Source of the DNA: Acrocarpospora pleiomorpha
Lineage (GTDB): Bacteria > Actinomycetota > Actinomycetes > Streptosporangiales > Streptosporangiaceae
NCBI RefSeq assembly: GCF_009687885.1
Contig: NZ_BLAF01000026.1
Location: 1-64,000 of the forward strand
Length of the DNA: 64,000 bases
Direction: 5' to 3'
Part shown: positions 16,555 through 23,707 of the stretch, in pieces
How the letters are laid out: each line of letters opens with the position of its first letter
Position numbering within the stretch: the stretch's first letter is position 1
The notes under the pieces: generated by a model
What the model was told of the DNA's origin: nothing
The model's database searches: none
Seen by the model: only the letters and a program-made list of their open reading frames with translations
Translations under genes and position numbers: made by a program

Positions 16555-16941
16555 TTACGCGGGAGCCAGCGCCGCGGTCATGGTGGGGACGTCCTGGTAT
16601 TCGCGGAGCTGGAGAACCTGGCCGTTTCGTACGCGAAGGATCATGACGAAGGGCGCGGTGGCCTGGTGGCCGGTGGTCGTGTGCGTGCCGGCGATGGAGT
16701 ATTCCGCGATGATCACTTCGGGGTCGCTGGTGTCGTGGATGACGAGGTCGCGGAACTCGTCGAACTGGACGGGCAGAGTGGCGCGGGCGCTGGCGAGGGT
16801 GAGGAATTCGGCGCGGTTCAGGCGCGGGCGGCCGGGGTTGAACGGGAGTTCGACGATGGCGTCATCGGCGAAGAGGTGATCGATGCTGCCGTTGGTGAGG
16901 ACGGCCTCCTGCCAGGCGGCGAAGGTTTCACGTGCGTTCAT
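16555..16941 (-). CDS. SnoaL-like / NTF2-fold protein
   Basis: Predicted 128 residues. The pattern is a long first helix (ARETFAAWQEAVLTNGSIDHLF), ADDAIVELPFNPG, then strands with VIIAEYSIAGTHTTTG and FVMILRVRNGQVLQLREYQDV. This is the cone-shaped NTF2/SnoaL fold, which includes isomerases and small-molecule-binding proteins. The exact function cannot be read from sequence. It is divergent from a TetR gene across a 72-base region with palindromes, so it is probably that regulator's target. Confidence 0.8.
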   Translation of the reverse strand: MNARETFAAWQEAVLTNGSIDHLFADDAIVELPFNPGRPRLNRAEFLTLASARATLPVQFDEFRDLVIHDTSDPEVIIAEYSIAGTHTTTGHQATAPFVMILRVRNGQVLQLREYQDVPTMTAALAPA

Positions 16942-16957
16942 GGGGGACCTCCGGGCA

Positions 16958-17006
16958 TATAATCGGACTCGTGACTCCGATTAGAAGATACGGAGTGATC
17001 GCTCCG
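16958..17006. promoter_or_regulatory. Divergent promoter with two palindromes (SnoaL / TetR)
   Basis: A TATAAT box on the plus strand (16958-16963) overlaps a 22-bp palindrome with arms AATCGGA (16961-16967) and TCCGATT (16976-16982). A second palindrome, CGGAG-TGATCG-CTCCG, follows at 16991-17006. Binding of the adjoining TetR protein here would silence both genes. Confidence 0.6.
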
Positions 17007-17013
17007 TTTGTCA

Positions 17014-17541
17014 ATGGATAGGCCACTGCGCGCCGACGCCCGGCGCAACCGTGACCGCGTGCTGGCCGCGGCGGACGCGGTCTTCACGGTCAAGGGCCTG
17101 GCCGCCTCAACCGAGGAGATCGCCCGCGAGGCAGGAGTCGGCGTCGGCACGGTCTTCCGGCACTTCCCCACCAAGGAGACCCTCCTGGAGGCCGTCTTCC
17201 TGGCACGGGTACGACTCCTGGCAGCCAAGGTCGACTCCCTCACCCCCGGGGGAGCAGGCCCGGCGTTCTTCGCATTCTTCGCCTACGCCGTGGAATCGGG
17301 CGACATGTACGCCGATGTGTTGGCGGCAGGCCGCACCGGCGAGACGCAGGTCGGCCGGGAACTGGCGGACGCGCTGAGCGGATTGCTGGCCCGCGCTCAG
17401 CAGGCGGGTGCGGTGCGCGGCGATATCAGTCTCCCTGACCTAATGGCCCTATTGGCGGGCGCGGTACATGCCGCCGGCCACGCGGCCCCCTCCTCACGCG
17501 ACCGTCTACTCACAGTGATCACCGACGGACTCCACCCCTGA
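17014..17541 (+). CDS. TetR/AcrR-family repressor
   Basis: Predicted 175 residues from ATG at 17014 (a TTG two codons earlier is possible). The N-terminal HTH is typical: NRDRVLAAADAVFTVKGLAASTEEIAREAGVGVGTVFRHFPTKETLL, split as helix 1, the HTH and the FRHFPTKE signature. The rest is the helical ligand and dimerisation domain. It is divergent from the SnoaL-like gene and likely represses it and itself. The ligand is unknown. Confidence 0.9.
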   Translation: MDRPLRADARRNRDRVLAAADAVFTVKGLAASTEEIAREAGVGVGTVFRHFPTKETLLEAVFLARVRLLAAKVDSLTPGGAGPAFFAFFAYAVESGDMYADVLAAGRTGETQVGRELADALSGLLARAQQAGAVRGDISLPDLMALLAGAVHAAGHAAPSSRDRLLTVITDGLHP

Positions 17542-17892
17542 TGATCGGCTGGGACACCGACACCATGACGACCACCCGGTTCAGTTCCCCGGAGATCCGT
17601 TCCATCTGCTTGATGGAACCGTGGCACGCACGAACGCCGTGACGAAGACCTGGTCCTCGACGTTGTTCGTGGACCCAACGATCGTTTACTCGACGACGGC
17701 ACCCGCGCTGGCAACCTTCTCGGATGTGGGGGGTCGAGACTTGAGTACTCGAATGGGTTTCGCGGTGAGATTTGCTTGGTCCGGTGCCAGCACCGGAGTG
17801 TCATGTCACGGAGGCTTGGGCTGATTGCCGATGAACGAGTCCGCCGCCGTAGCCACGCTTCTTCTGATGCTGGCCATAAATTGAGGGCCTTT
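17542..17892. other. Intergenic region with one copy of a long direct repeat
   Basis: No gene is supported in these 351 bases. The 57-bp segment at 17677-17733 repeats near the tRNA (22275-22330). The segment may be the scar of a recombined element. Confidence 0.55.
17677..17733 (+). repeat. Direct repeat, left copy
   Basis: It starts AACGATCGTTTACTCGACGA and ends in a run of six G. It matches 22275-22330 at roughly 48 of 57 positions with one gap. The pair encloses the LysR/MBL and AKR/TetR genes. Confidence 0.7.
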
Positions 17893-18786
17893 TCACATGG
17901 TTGTGAATTCTTCGCCCTCGCTCTGACGGCCATAGATGGCTGCGGCGATGTGGATGAATGAGCGGATGAGTGGGTCGGTGTTGGTGTTTTTCCAGGCGAC
18001 GATGACGTGGCTGGGTGGTATGTCGGTGAGGGGAATGGAGGTGAGTCCGTCGGGAAGGGCGTGGGCGAGTGGGGTCAGTCCGATCGTGCCGTTCCAGAGG
18101 ACGCCCTGGAGGCACTCGTGGACGGTGCGTACTACGGGGCCGTCTCGGAGTTCACCGGTGGGTGTGGTGCCGTTCCAGTAGGCGCGCCAGAGGGGGTCGG
18201 TTCCTTCGGGCAATTGGAACCATCGGCGGTCAGCGAGATCGCTTAGTCGCAGGGTGTTGCGGCGGGCAAGTGGGTCGTCGGTGCTCAGGACTACGCCGAC
18301 GGGGTCGGAGCGCAGTACGTAGGTGCTGATGCCGGTGTCGTCGAACGGTGTACGGGTGAGGGCGACGTCGACAAGACCTGCGCGGAGCCCTGTTGTCGGG
18401 TCGGTGAGGTCGGCTTCTCGGATGTGGACGTGGACCCCGGGGTGGCGCCGGCGGAAGGCGGCGGCAAGCCGTGTCCCGGCATGTCCGGCATTGTCGGCGA
18501 GGGTGCCGACAGTCATGGTGGCGCCGCGGGCTGCGGTGGCAACCCGGGCGCGTGCCTGTTCGGCCTGCTCCAGTAGCGTGCGCGCCTCGTCGTAGAGCGC
18601 GGTTCCAGCGACGGTGAGCGTGACTCCCGTGGCTGAGCGATGCAGCAGCACGGCGCCGAGATCGACCTCCAACCGCTTGATGGCTCGGCTCAGCGGCGGC
18701 TGGGTCATGTGCAGACGGACGGCAGCGCGCCCGAAGTGGCGTTCCTCGGCGACGGCCACGAAGTAGCGCAGCAGACGTAAGTCCAT
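17893..18786 (-). CDS. LysR-family transcriptional regulator
   Basis: Predicted 297 residues from ATG at 18786, where the family signature MDLRLLRYFVAVAEERHFGRA begins; the frame upstream looks non-coding. The winged HTH (LHMTQPPLSRAIKRLE) is followed by a linker helix and a two-lobe effector domain (about 90-290). It is divergent from the MBL-hydrolase gene across 148 bases that contain an ACCCGA-n6-TCGGGT site. Activation of that neighbour in response to a small molecule is the usual arrangement. Confidence 0.92.
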   Translation of the reverse strand: MDLRLLRYFVAVAEERHFGRAAVRLHMTQPPLSRAIKRLEVDLGAVLLHRSATGVTLTVAGTALYDEARTLLEQAEQARARVATAARGATMTVGTLADNAGHAGTRLAAAFRRRHPGVHVHIREADLTDPTTGLRAGLVDVALTRTPFDDTGISTYVLRSDPVGVVLSTDDPLARRNTLRLSDLADRRWFQLPEGTDPLWRAYWNGTTPTGELRDGPVVRTVHECLQGVLWNGTIGLTPLAHALPDGLTSIPLTDIPPSHVIVAWKNTNTDPLIRSFIHIAAAIYGRQSEGEEFTTM

Positions 18787-18799
18787 CACCAGCAACAAT

Positions 18800-18817
18800 A
18801 CCCGAGCGGTATCGGGT
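18800..18817. promoter_or_regulatory. Candidate LysR site ACCCGA-n6-TCGGGT
   Basis: A perfect 6-bp inverted repeat with a 6-base centre lies 14 bp upstream of the lysR start, in the space shared with the divergent MBL gene. It is shorter than the usual T-n11-A site but well placed. Confidence 0.45.
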
Positions 18818-18934
18818 GTGTGGAATCGGTGTTGGACGCCTCGAACAACCCCGCGATGGACTGGAAATGACTCGATCGGCCGCCGGTGATGAGCCACCCA
18901 GCGGCGGTCCTGACTTCATGAGGAGTGCCAATTA

Positions 18935-19828
18935 ATGGCCGAATACCTATACCCGGAACCTGTTGTGCGGATCACAGATGCGCGGGAACTCGCTCGCGAT
19001 CTGGTGGTGATCCCGAACCGGGGTGTGCAGCTGGTGCCGAACATCGGCATCATCGGTGGCACGCATTCCGTGCTGGTCGTCGAGACCGGTTTGGGTCCCC
19101 GCAACGCCGAAACCGTGCTCAAGTTCGCGGCCGATTACGCGGGCGACCGCAAGCTATACCTGACCACGACGCACTTTCATCCCGAGCACGCGTTCGGCGC
19201 GCAGGTGTTCACCGAGTTCGCGACGTTCCTGATCAACAAGGCGCAGGCCGAGGACCTGGCCACCAAGGGCGCCGGCTACCTCGCCATGTTCGGCGGCCTC
19301 GGTGAACCGGTCGCCCGGCAACTGGAGGGCATCGAACTGCCCACTCCGGACCTCGTCTACGACAACTCCTACGACCTCGACCTGGGCGGCCGCGTGGTGC
19401 AACTGCGCGCCACCGGCCGGGCACACAGCAAGGGCGACCAGGTGGTCACGATCCCCGACGCCGGGGTGATGTTCACCGGCGACCTGGCGGAGGCCGGACA
19501 GTTCGCCATCTTCCCGTGGTTCCCGCCCCACGACACCGACGTCTCCGGCATCCGCTGGATCGCGGTAATGGAGCAGCTGGCCGCCGCCGACCCTCAAGCG
19601 GTCGTCCCCGGCCACGGCGACATCGGCGGCCCGCAACTACTGGCCGACGTCCACGACTACCTTCAACTGCTACGCGACGAAACCTGGCTACGCCGGGACT
19701 CGGCCATGAGCGAGGAAACGATCATTGAGGAGGTCACAGCGCTGATGATCGAGCGACACCCCGAATGGGCCGGCCGGGAATGGCTCGCGCCGGGCATCGG
19801 CTGCCTGTGCGCCGAACACCCGGCATGA
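18935..19828 (+). CDS. Metallo-beta-lactamase-fold hydrolase
   Basis: Predicted 297 residues. The metal-binding motif is THFHPEHAFG, where Glu replaces the common Asp. GRAHSKGDQVV, FTGDLAEAG and VVPGHGDIGG complete the MBL site. The N-terminal GIIGGTHSVLVVETGLG resembles the glyoxalase II/quinoprotein-relay group. It is divergent from the LysR gene, which probably controls it. Substrate is unknown. Its place in the accessory region suggests a dispensable detoxifying or catabolic role. Confidence 0.85.
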   Translation: MAEYLYPEPVVRITDARELARDLVVIPNRGVQLVPNIGIIGGTHSVLVVETGLGPRNAETVLKFAADYAGDRKLYLTTTHFHPEHAFGAQVFTEFATFLINKAQAEDLATKGAGYLAMFGGLGEPVARQLEGIELPTPDLVYDNSYDLDLGGRVVQLRATGRAHSKGDQVVTIPDAGVMFTGDLAEAGQFAIFPWFPPHDTDVSGIRWIAVMEQLAAADPQAVVPGHGDIGGPQLLADVHDYLQLLRDETWLRRDSAMSEETIIEEVTALMIERHPEWAGREWLAPGIGCLCAEHPA

Positions 19829-20143
19829 CTAGCCCGGTCTCAACGAAGCCACGATGATCACTGCCCTGACGATGCGAGGCCGGTGATGAGATGCCCGACA
19901 TCGTCGACGCCCTCGTCTGTGGCCGCGATCACGCCAACCAGACCCCGCGGCCCCGTGAGGGTTCGGGTTGCGACACGTTGGTGAGCTCGTTCTCGGTCGG
20001 GAGTGAGTCGGACATTGGCTTACATCCTCCACGGGTGGTTACAGCAGGACTGGCGCTGGCATAGGGCAGTAGGGGCCGCTACCCGTGGTGTGAACACCTA
20101 CATCCGGCGTTCGGGAGAGTCGGGATGTGTGGTGATCCCAACG
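19829..20143. other. Intergenic region with a possible decayed small gene
   Basis: On the minus strand an ATG at 20013-20015 with GGAGG about 10 bases upstream opens a 28-codon frame (MSDSLPTENELTNVSQ...). A second frame that continues after its end reads GLVGVIAATDEGVDDVGHL and stops near 19868. The two could be one small frameshifted gene. No family is recognised. Confidence 0.3.
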
Positions 20144-20788
20144 TCACATGGCCCGGCTTGACTTGCCGGCGGACTCACGGGCGGCCGAACCGGATCGCGG
20201 ATCTACGGGAACCGGGCACAGCCCGTTGACAATGAGGGTGCAGACGTCGGTCAGTAGGCGGTCGTGATTCGGGCGTTGCCATTCGGCAACGTGGGCAGGG
20301 TGGTGGAAAGCGGTCGTGGCCTGGAAGATGGCGCGGGCGGTCGCAGCCGGGTCTGTACTGGCGAAGGCCCCGGCCGCAACACCATCAGCGACGATCTCCG
20401 CCAATCCGCGAACCAGCGCCGAGATGTGTTCGGCGGTGGCAGTACTGTTCTCCTCGAGCAGGACGCGGTACGTGGCGAACAGTTCGGGATCGATAATGGC
20501 GGCCTTGACTTTGGCGTGATGCAGTGCCATCAACCACGCTGTCAACCGCTGCGCCGCTGACTGGCGGGGGCTACCTGCGAGGGCGACCGTGTCGTCGTAG
20601 ACACGGGTCAGCCAGCGGCGGGCGACAGCTTCGCGAAGGGCCGCCTTAGACGGGAAGTGCCGATACACGGCGGCGTGGCTGACGCCGAGCTGACGAGCGA
20701 CATCCACCACGGTCGCCTTCGCCGGGCCGTACCGGCGTAGAACATCCTCGGTCGCACGCATGATCGTCTCCGCGTCCAGGGCGGCCAT
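20144..20788 (-). CDS. TetR-family regulator
   Basis: Predicted 214 residues. The N-terminal HTH (VVDVARQLGVSHAAVYRHFPSKAALREAV) is clear. The C-terminal half has the TetR_C-type helical pattern. It is 66 bases downstream of the aldo/keto reductase gene on the same strand, so the pair is probably one operon repressed by this protein at the TTACAGAT palindrome (21866-21887). Confidence 0.9.
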   Translation of the reverse strand: MAALDAETIMRATEDVLRRYGPAKATVVDVARQLGVSHAAVYRHFPSKAALREAVARRWLTRVYDDTVALAGSPRQSAAQRLTAWLMALHHAKVKAAIIDPELFATYRVLLEENSTATAEHISALVRGLAEIVADGVAAGAFASTDPAATARAIFQATTAFHHPAHVAEWQRPNHDRLLTDVCTLIVNGLCPVPVDPRSGSAARESAGKSSRAM

Positions 20789-20854
20789 CTCGTGGTAATC
20801 CTCTCGTATCGCCGCAGGCCGCAGCTTATGCAGCCGTGGCCCGCGGCGGCCATG

Positions 20855-21841
20855 TCATCGCTCGCTGTCGAGCGTAGCCATCTGCGGCGCGGCGTACCGC
20901 TCACCTGCCACGGCGTCAGCGGGCACGGCCTCATCCATTGCGGCCAGTTCGTCATCGGTCAGTGTCAGGCCGGCTGCGGCGATCGCGTCGGCGATCCGGT
21001 CGGGCCGGCTGGCGCCGACGAGCGCGACAATCTCGTCTCCGCGAGCCAGCACCCACGCGACAGCGAGTTGTGCGACCGTGATGTCGCGGGCGTCGGCGAG
21101 CGGGCGTAGGCCTTCGACCAACGCCAGGTTGGCGTTGAGGTTGTCGCCATGGAACCGCGGTAGGTGCGCGAACTCGCCGCCGCCGGGCCCGGCGTAAGCG
21201 CCGGTCAGCAAACCATGCGCGAGGACGCCGTACGCGGTGATACCGATTCCCAGCTCGCGGCAGGTGGCCAGAATCGAACGCTCGATGCCGCGGCTGAACA
21301 GCGAATACTCGATCTGCAGGTCGGCTATCGGATGTACTGCGTGAGCACGGCGGAGGGTTTCCGCGCCCACCTCGGAAAGGCCGATATGGCGTACCCACCC
21401 CGCTTGGACCATCTCGGCGATCGCCCCAACGGTGTCCTCGATCGGGACCGCCGGGTCGAGCCGCGCCGGACGGTAGATGTCGATGTAGTCGGTACCGAGA
21501 CGCTGCAACGAATACGCCAGTGCACTCTTCAGGTATGCCGGCCGCGCTTCCATCCCGACGAAACGCCCGCCCGGGTCCCGCAAGGCCCCGAACTTGTCGC
21601 TGATCACCATGCGTTCTCTGTCGCCGGCACGCAACGCCTGCCGGATCAGCCACTCGTTGTGGCCGTTGCCGTAGAAGTCGCCGGTGTCCACGAGCGCCAG
21701 ACCCGCGTCGAGCGCGGCCCGGATCGTGGCCACACTCTCGGCATCACGAGCAGGGGTCAGTGAACCGAAGGACATGGGACCACAGCCAAGCCCCACGGGC
21801 GCCACGAGAGGCCCTGCATGTCCAAGTTGTCTCGCATCCAT
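20855..21841 (-). CDS. Aldo/keto reductase
   Basis: Predicted 328 residues. It has the (beta/alpha)8 AKR plan: VAPVGLGCGPMSFG at the start, the catalytic Asp-Tyr pair in LVDTGDFYGNGHNE, the Lys in VISDKFG, IDIYRPARLDP replacing the usual Y-x-x-H stretch, and the C-terminal NADPH-binding LVGASRPDRI. AKRs reduce aldehydes and ketones with NADPH in the cytoplasm. The ATG at 21841 is almost at the predicted transcription start (TTGACA at 21878-21873, TACGGT at 21854-21849), so the message may be leaderless. It is likely controlled by the downstream TetR. Confidence 0.9.
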   Translation of the reverse strand: MDARQLGHAGPLVAPVGLGCGPMSFGSLTPARDAESVATIRAALDAGLALVDTGDFYGNGHNEWLIRQALRAGDRERMVISDKFGALRDPGGRFVGMEARPAYLKSALAYSLQRLGTDYIDIYRPARLDPAVPIEDTVGAIAEMVQAGWVRHIGLSEVGAETLRRAHAVHPIADLQIEYSLFSRGIERSILATCRELGIGITAYGVLAHGLLTGAYAGPGGGEFAHLPRFHGDNLNANLALVEGLRPLADARDITVAQLAVAWVLARGDEIVALVGASRPDRIADAIAAAGLTLTDDELAAMDEAVPADAVAGERYAAPQMATLDSER

Positions 21842-21865
21842 GCGATCAACCGTAGAGCCGCACGG

Positions 21866-21887
21866 TTACAGATGTCAAAATCTGTAA
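21866..21887 (-). promoter_or_regulatory. TetR-type operator overlapping the AKR promoter
   Basis: The perfect 8-bp arms TTACAGAT and ATCTGTAA flank a 6-base centre. On the minus strand the element contains a consensus TTGACA -35 box, followed 18 bp later by TACGGT. Repressor binding would exclude RNA polymerase. Confidence 0.65.
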
Positions 21888-22274
21888 TTCCAACCCACCG
21901 GCGCCGGTCGACACGACCGCACCAGAGGGATCACCGCGCAAGTCACGCTGCTGCGCGATGGTGGCATCACTGCATGCGAAGAAGGCCACCGCCTCCCCAA
22001 GTGCTCGCCGCCCTCCCTCGCAGACCTTGATGATCAAGACCTCGACACCAGCTACCTGGCCTCGATCCGAGACCGCATCCAGGAGATCATCAGCACTCCA
22101 CAGGAGCGCAAGACGATGTGCGAGGCCCTACTGGCCGAACTACGTATCGATGGGCAAACCGCTACACCGATCATCAACGTCCCGCTCAGCTGGGACGACA
22201 TCCCCGCAAGCCTCCAAGTGGACGTGCCGACACCGCCGCAGAAGCGGTTCGCGTACGTCTACCGAAGTGGAGCT

Positions 22275-22330
22275 AACGCTCGCTTACTCGACCACGGCAA
22301 CCGCGCTAGCAACCTTGGGGGCGTGGGGGG
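22275..22330 (+). repeat. Direct repeat, right copy
   Basis: This is the partner of 17677-17733. It lies inside the recombinase-like remnant about 105 bp from the tRNA 3' end. Confidence 0.7.
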
Positions 22331-22410
22331 CTGTGCCCCCCACAGCGGGGGGCTCGGGGGGTCGTCCCCCCGTGTAACGCGAGGAGGCCCGCGGGAGCGA
22401 GCTCCGCTCG
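22323..22410 (+). repeat. Cluster of three GC-rich stem-loops
   Basis: GTGGGGGGC-TGT-GCCCCCCAC (22323-22343) is a perfect 9-bp stem. CGGGGGG-TCGT-CCCCCCG (22355-22372) is a perfect 7-bp stem. GAGCG-AGCTC-CGCTC follows near 22396. They occupy the space between the direct repeat and the tRNA. Confidence 0.7.
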
Positions 22411-22434
22411 CGACCACAGACCTCCGCCTTCGAG

Positions 22435-22508
22435 TGGGGCTGGCGGGACTCGAACCCGCACCGGCATGATCCTAAGTCATGTGCCTCTGCCAATTGGGCC
22501 ACAACCCC
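22435..22508 (-). tRNA. tRNA with UAG anticodon, class-I (short variable arm) fold
   Basis: Reading the minus strand from 22508, a full cloverleaf forms: acceptor GGGGTTG/CAGCCCC, D arm GCC/GGC, anticodon stem CATGA/TCATG with loop CTTAGGA, a 5-base variable loop, T stem GCGGG/CCCGC with TTCGAGT, and discriminator A. The anticodon is UAG, which reads the leucine codon CUA. Leucine tRNAs normally have a long variable arm, which this one lacks, so charging identity is uncertain. CCA is not encoded. It is 99 bases upstream of the 3' end of bcp. Confidence 0.85.
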
Positions 22509-22607
22509 ATTGTTTAGTTATTGGGAATTCGGTATTTCTGGACCGGGTCCCGGGTGTCACCCATGTTAGCGGGTGGTGGCTGGTGGGAGGCACCCGGTTT
22601 TCCGGGG

Positions 22608-23081
22608 TCAGGAAATGTCCAGGTCCTTTAGCAGGCGGGCGACGTGGCCGGTGGCTTTCACGTTGTAGAGGGCCTTTTCGATTTTGCCCTCGGGGTCGAT
22701 GACGAACGTGGAGCGCAGGACGCCGGTGATGGTCTTGCCGTAGTTCTGCTTCTCGCCGTAGGCGCCGTACGCCTTGTGGACCTCAAGGTCGGGGTCGGAG
22801 AGCAGGGGGAAGGTCAGGGCGTCGCGTTCGGCGAACTGCTGGAGCTTGGCGGGCTTGTCCTTGGAGACACCGAGGACGGTGAGGCCGTGGCCGGTCAGCG
22901 CGTTCAGGTTGTCGCGGAAGTCGCAGGCCTGTTTGGTGCACCCGGGGGTCATCGCGGCGGGGTAGAAGTACAGGATGACGCGTTTGCCGCGGAAGGACTT
23001 CAGCGAGACCTCTTCGCCGCCGGCGTCGGGCAGGATGAAGTCCGGCGCGGCGTCGCCGGGCTCGAGTTTGGTCTGGCTCAC
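22608..23081 (-). CDS. bcp: Thioredoxin-dependent thiol peroxidase (Bcp/PrxQ)
   Basis: Predicted 157 residues. It reduces hydroperoxides using thioredoxin. The peroxidatic and resolving cysteines appear as TPGCTKQACDFRD, the C-x4-C spacing of the PrxQ group. LYFYPAAMTPGC, GVSKDKPAKLQQFA and a final RSTFVIDPEGKI are typical. Length is normal. It is divergent from the DUF3618 gene, a pairing that recurs in actinobacteria, and the tRNA lies just downstream. Confidence 0.95.
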   Translation of the reverse strand: MSQTKLEPGDAAPDFILPDAGGEEVSLKSFRGKRVILYFYPAAMTPGCTKQACDFRDNLNALTGHGLTVLGVSKDKPAKLQQFAERDALTFPLLSDPDLEVHKAYGAYGEKQNYGKTITGVLRSTFVIDPEGKIEKALYNVKATGHVARLLKDLDIS

Positions 23082-23211
23082 TTCGCCTCCGCGTGGCGTG
23101 CTCTGGAATTTCCGGGTCGCGACGGCAACAAACTACCGGGTCGGGCGGCGTCCGGGGACCGTACCCGACCTGCCACACTGATCACAGACGAGACAACAGG
23201 AGGGGATCGTC

Positions 23212-23619
23212 ATGGCGGACACCGATCCCGAGGCGCTGGAGCGGAAGATCGAGCGCACCCGGACGGAGCTGGCGCGCACGGTCGACGCCATCGCGGACCG
23301 GGTCAGCCCCAAGCGGGTCGCGGAGCGCAACGTGGCCAGGGTGAAGGCGCAGGCCGAGCATGTCGTCACGACGATCGGCGACTTCGTGGGCGGGGGAGCG
23401 CAGCGGCCGAACGGGGCCGGACGTGGGCTGGGCGCCACGAGCCCGGTCGCGAACGGGGCCGCGCCCGCCGCGGCGAACGGGGCGGCGAGTCCCGGCGAGG
23501 CCGAGGGCTGGGAGGACGAATACCCGCCCCCCAACATCGCGCCCATCCTGATCGGCGTGGGGGTCGCCCTGGCCATCGGGGCGGCGATCGTCATCATGCG
23601 CCGCCGTCGGCGGAGGTAG
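23212..23619 (+). CDS. DUF3618 membrane protein
   Basis: Predicted 135 residues with AGGAGG upstream. The N-terminal motif LERKIERTRTELARTVDAIADRVSPKRV (given here in overlapping pieces: LERKIERTRTELA and DAIADRVSPKRV) defines DUF3618. A low-complexity Gly/Ala/Pro/Asn linker follows, then one C-terminal membrane helix (IAPILIGVGVALAIGAAIVIM) and a basic tail. This gives a helical cytoplasmic head tethered to the membrane. Function is unknown; neighbours are bcp and, in other genomes, general stress genes. Confidence 0.85.
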   Translation: MADTDPEALERKIERTRTELARTVDAIADRVSPKRVAERNVARVKAQAEHVVTTIGDFVGGGAQRPNGAGRGLGATSPVANGAAPAAANGAASPGEAEGWEDEYPPPNIAPILIGVGVALAIGAAIVIMRRRRRR

Positions 23620-23636
23620 CACGCCACCAGCGCTAT

Positions 23637-23691
23637 CCGGCGCCGTTCGCGTGTGTACGGCTTCTCGCCGCACCGGCACCCAAAAGGGTCC
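23637..23691 (+). repeat. Second dispersed element (GGCGCC type), copy A
   Basis: CCGGCGCCGTTCGC, about 15 variable bases, CTCGCCGCACCGGCACCCAA then AAGG. It lies 18 bases after the DUF3618 stop. Related copies lie at 38186-38233 and 50351-50406, all on the plus strand. The GGCGCC blocks could pair, so a terminator role is possible. Confidence 0.6.
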
Positions 23692-23707
23692 CATCGCCAC
23701 CAGATCC

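Larger units (their letters stand above)
21888..22469 (+). pseudogene. Probable recombinase C-terminal remnant reading into the tRNA
   Basis: One frame is open from just after a TAA at 21885-21887 to a TGA at 22467-22469 and has no good start codon before 22116. Its middle (RDRIQEIISTPQERKTMCEALLAELRIDG...PIINVP, in pieces) resembles the last helical part of serine recombinases. Its last residues, GLAGLEPAPA, are encoded by the complement of the tRNA 3' half. Integrase and recombinase genes of tRNA-borne elements often end this way because their 3' end crosses the attachment site. The catalytic N-terminal domain is missing. The assignment is moderate. Confidence 0.45.

Noticed and set aside
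22323..22410. Integron attC site
   Set aside because: The hairpins are simple perfect stems without the bulged bases and conserved R boxes of attC, and no IntI gene is visible.
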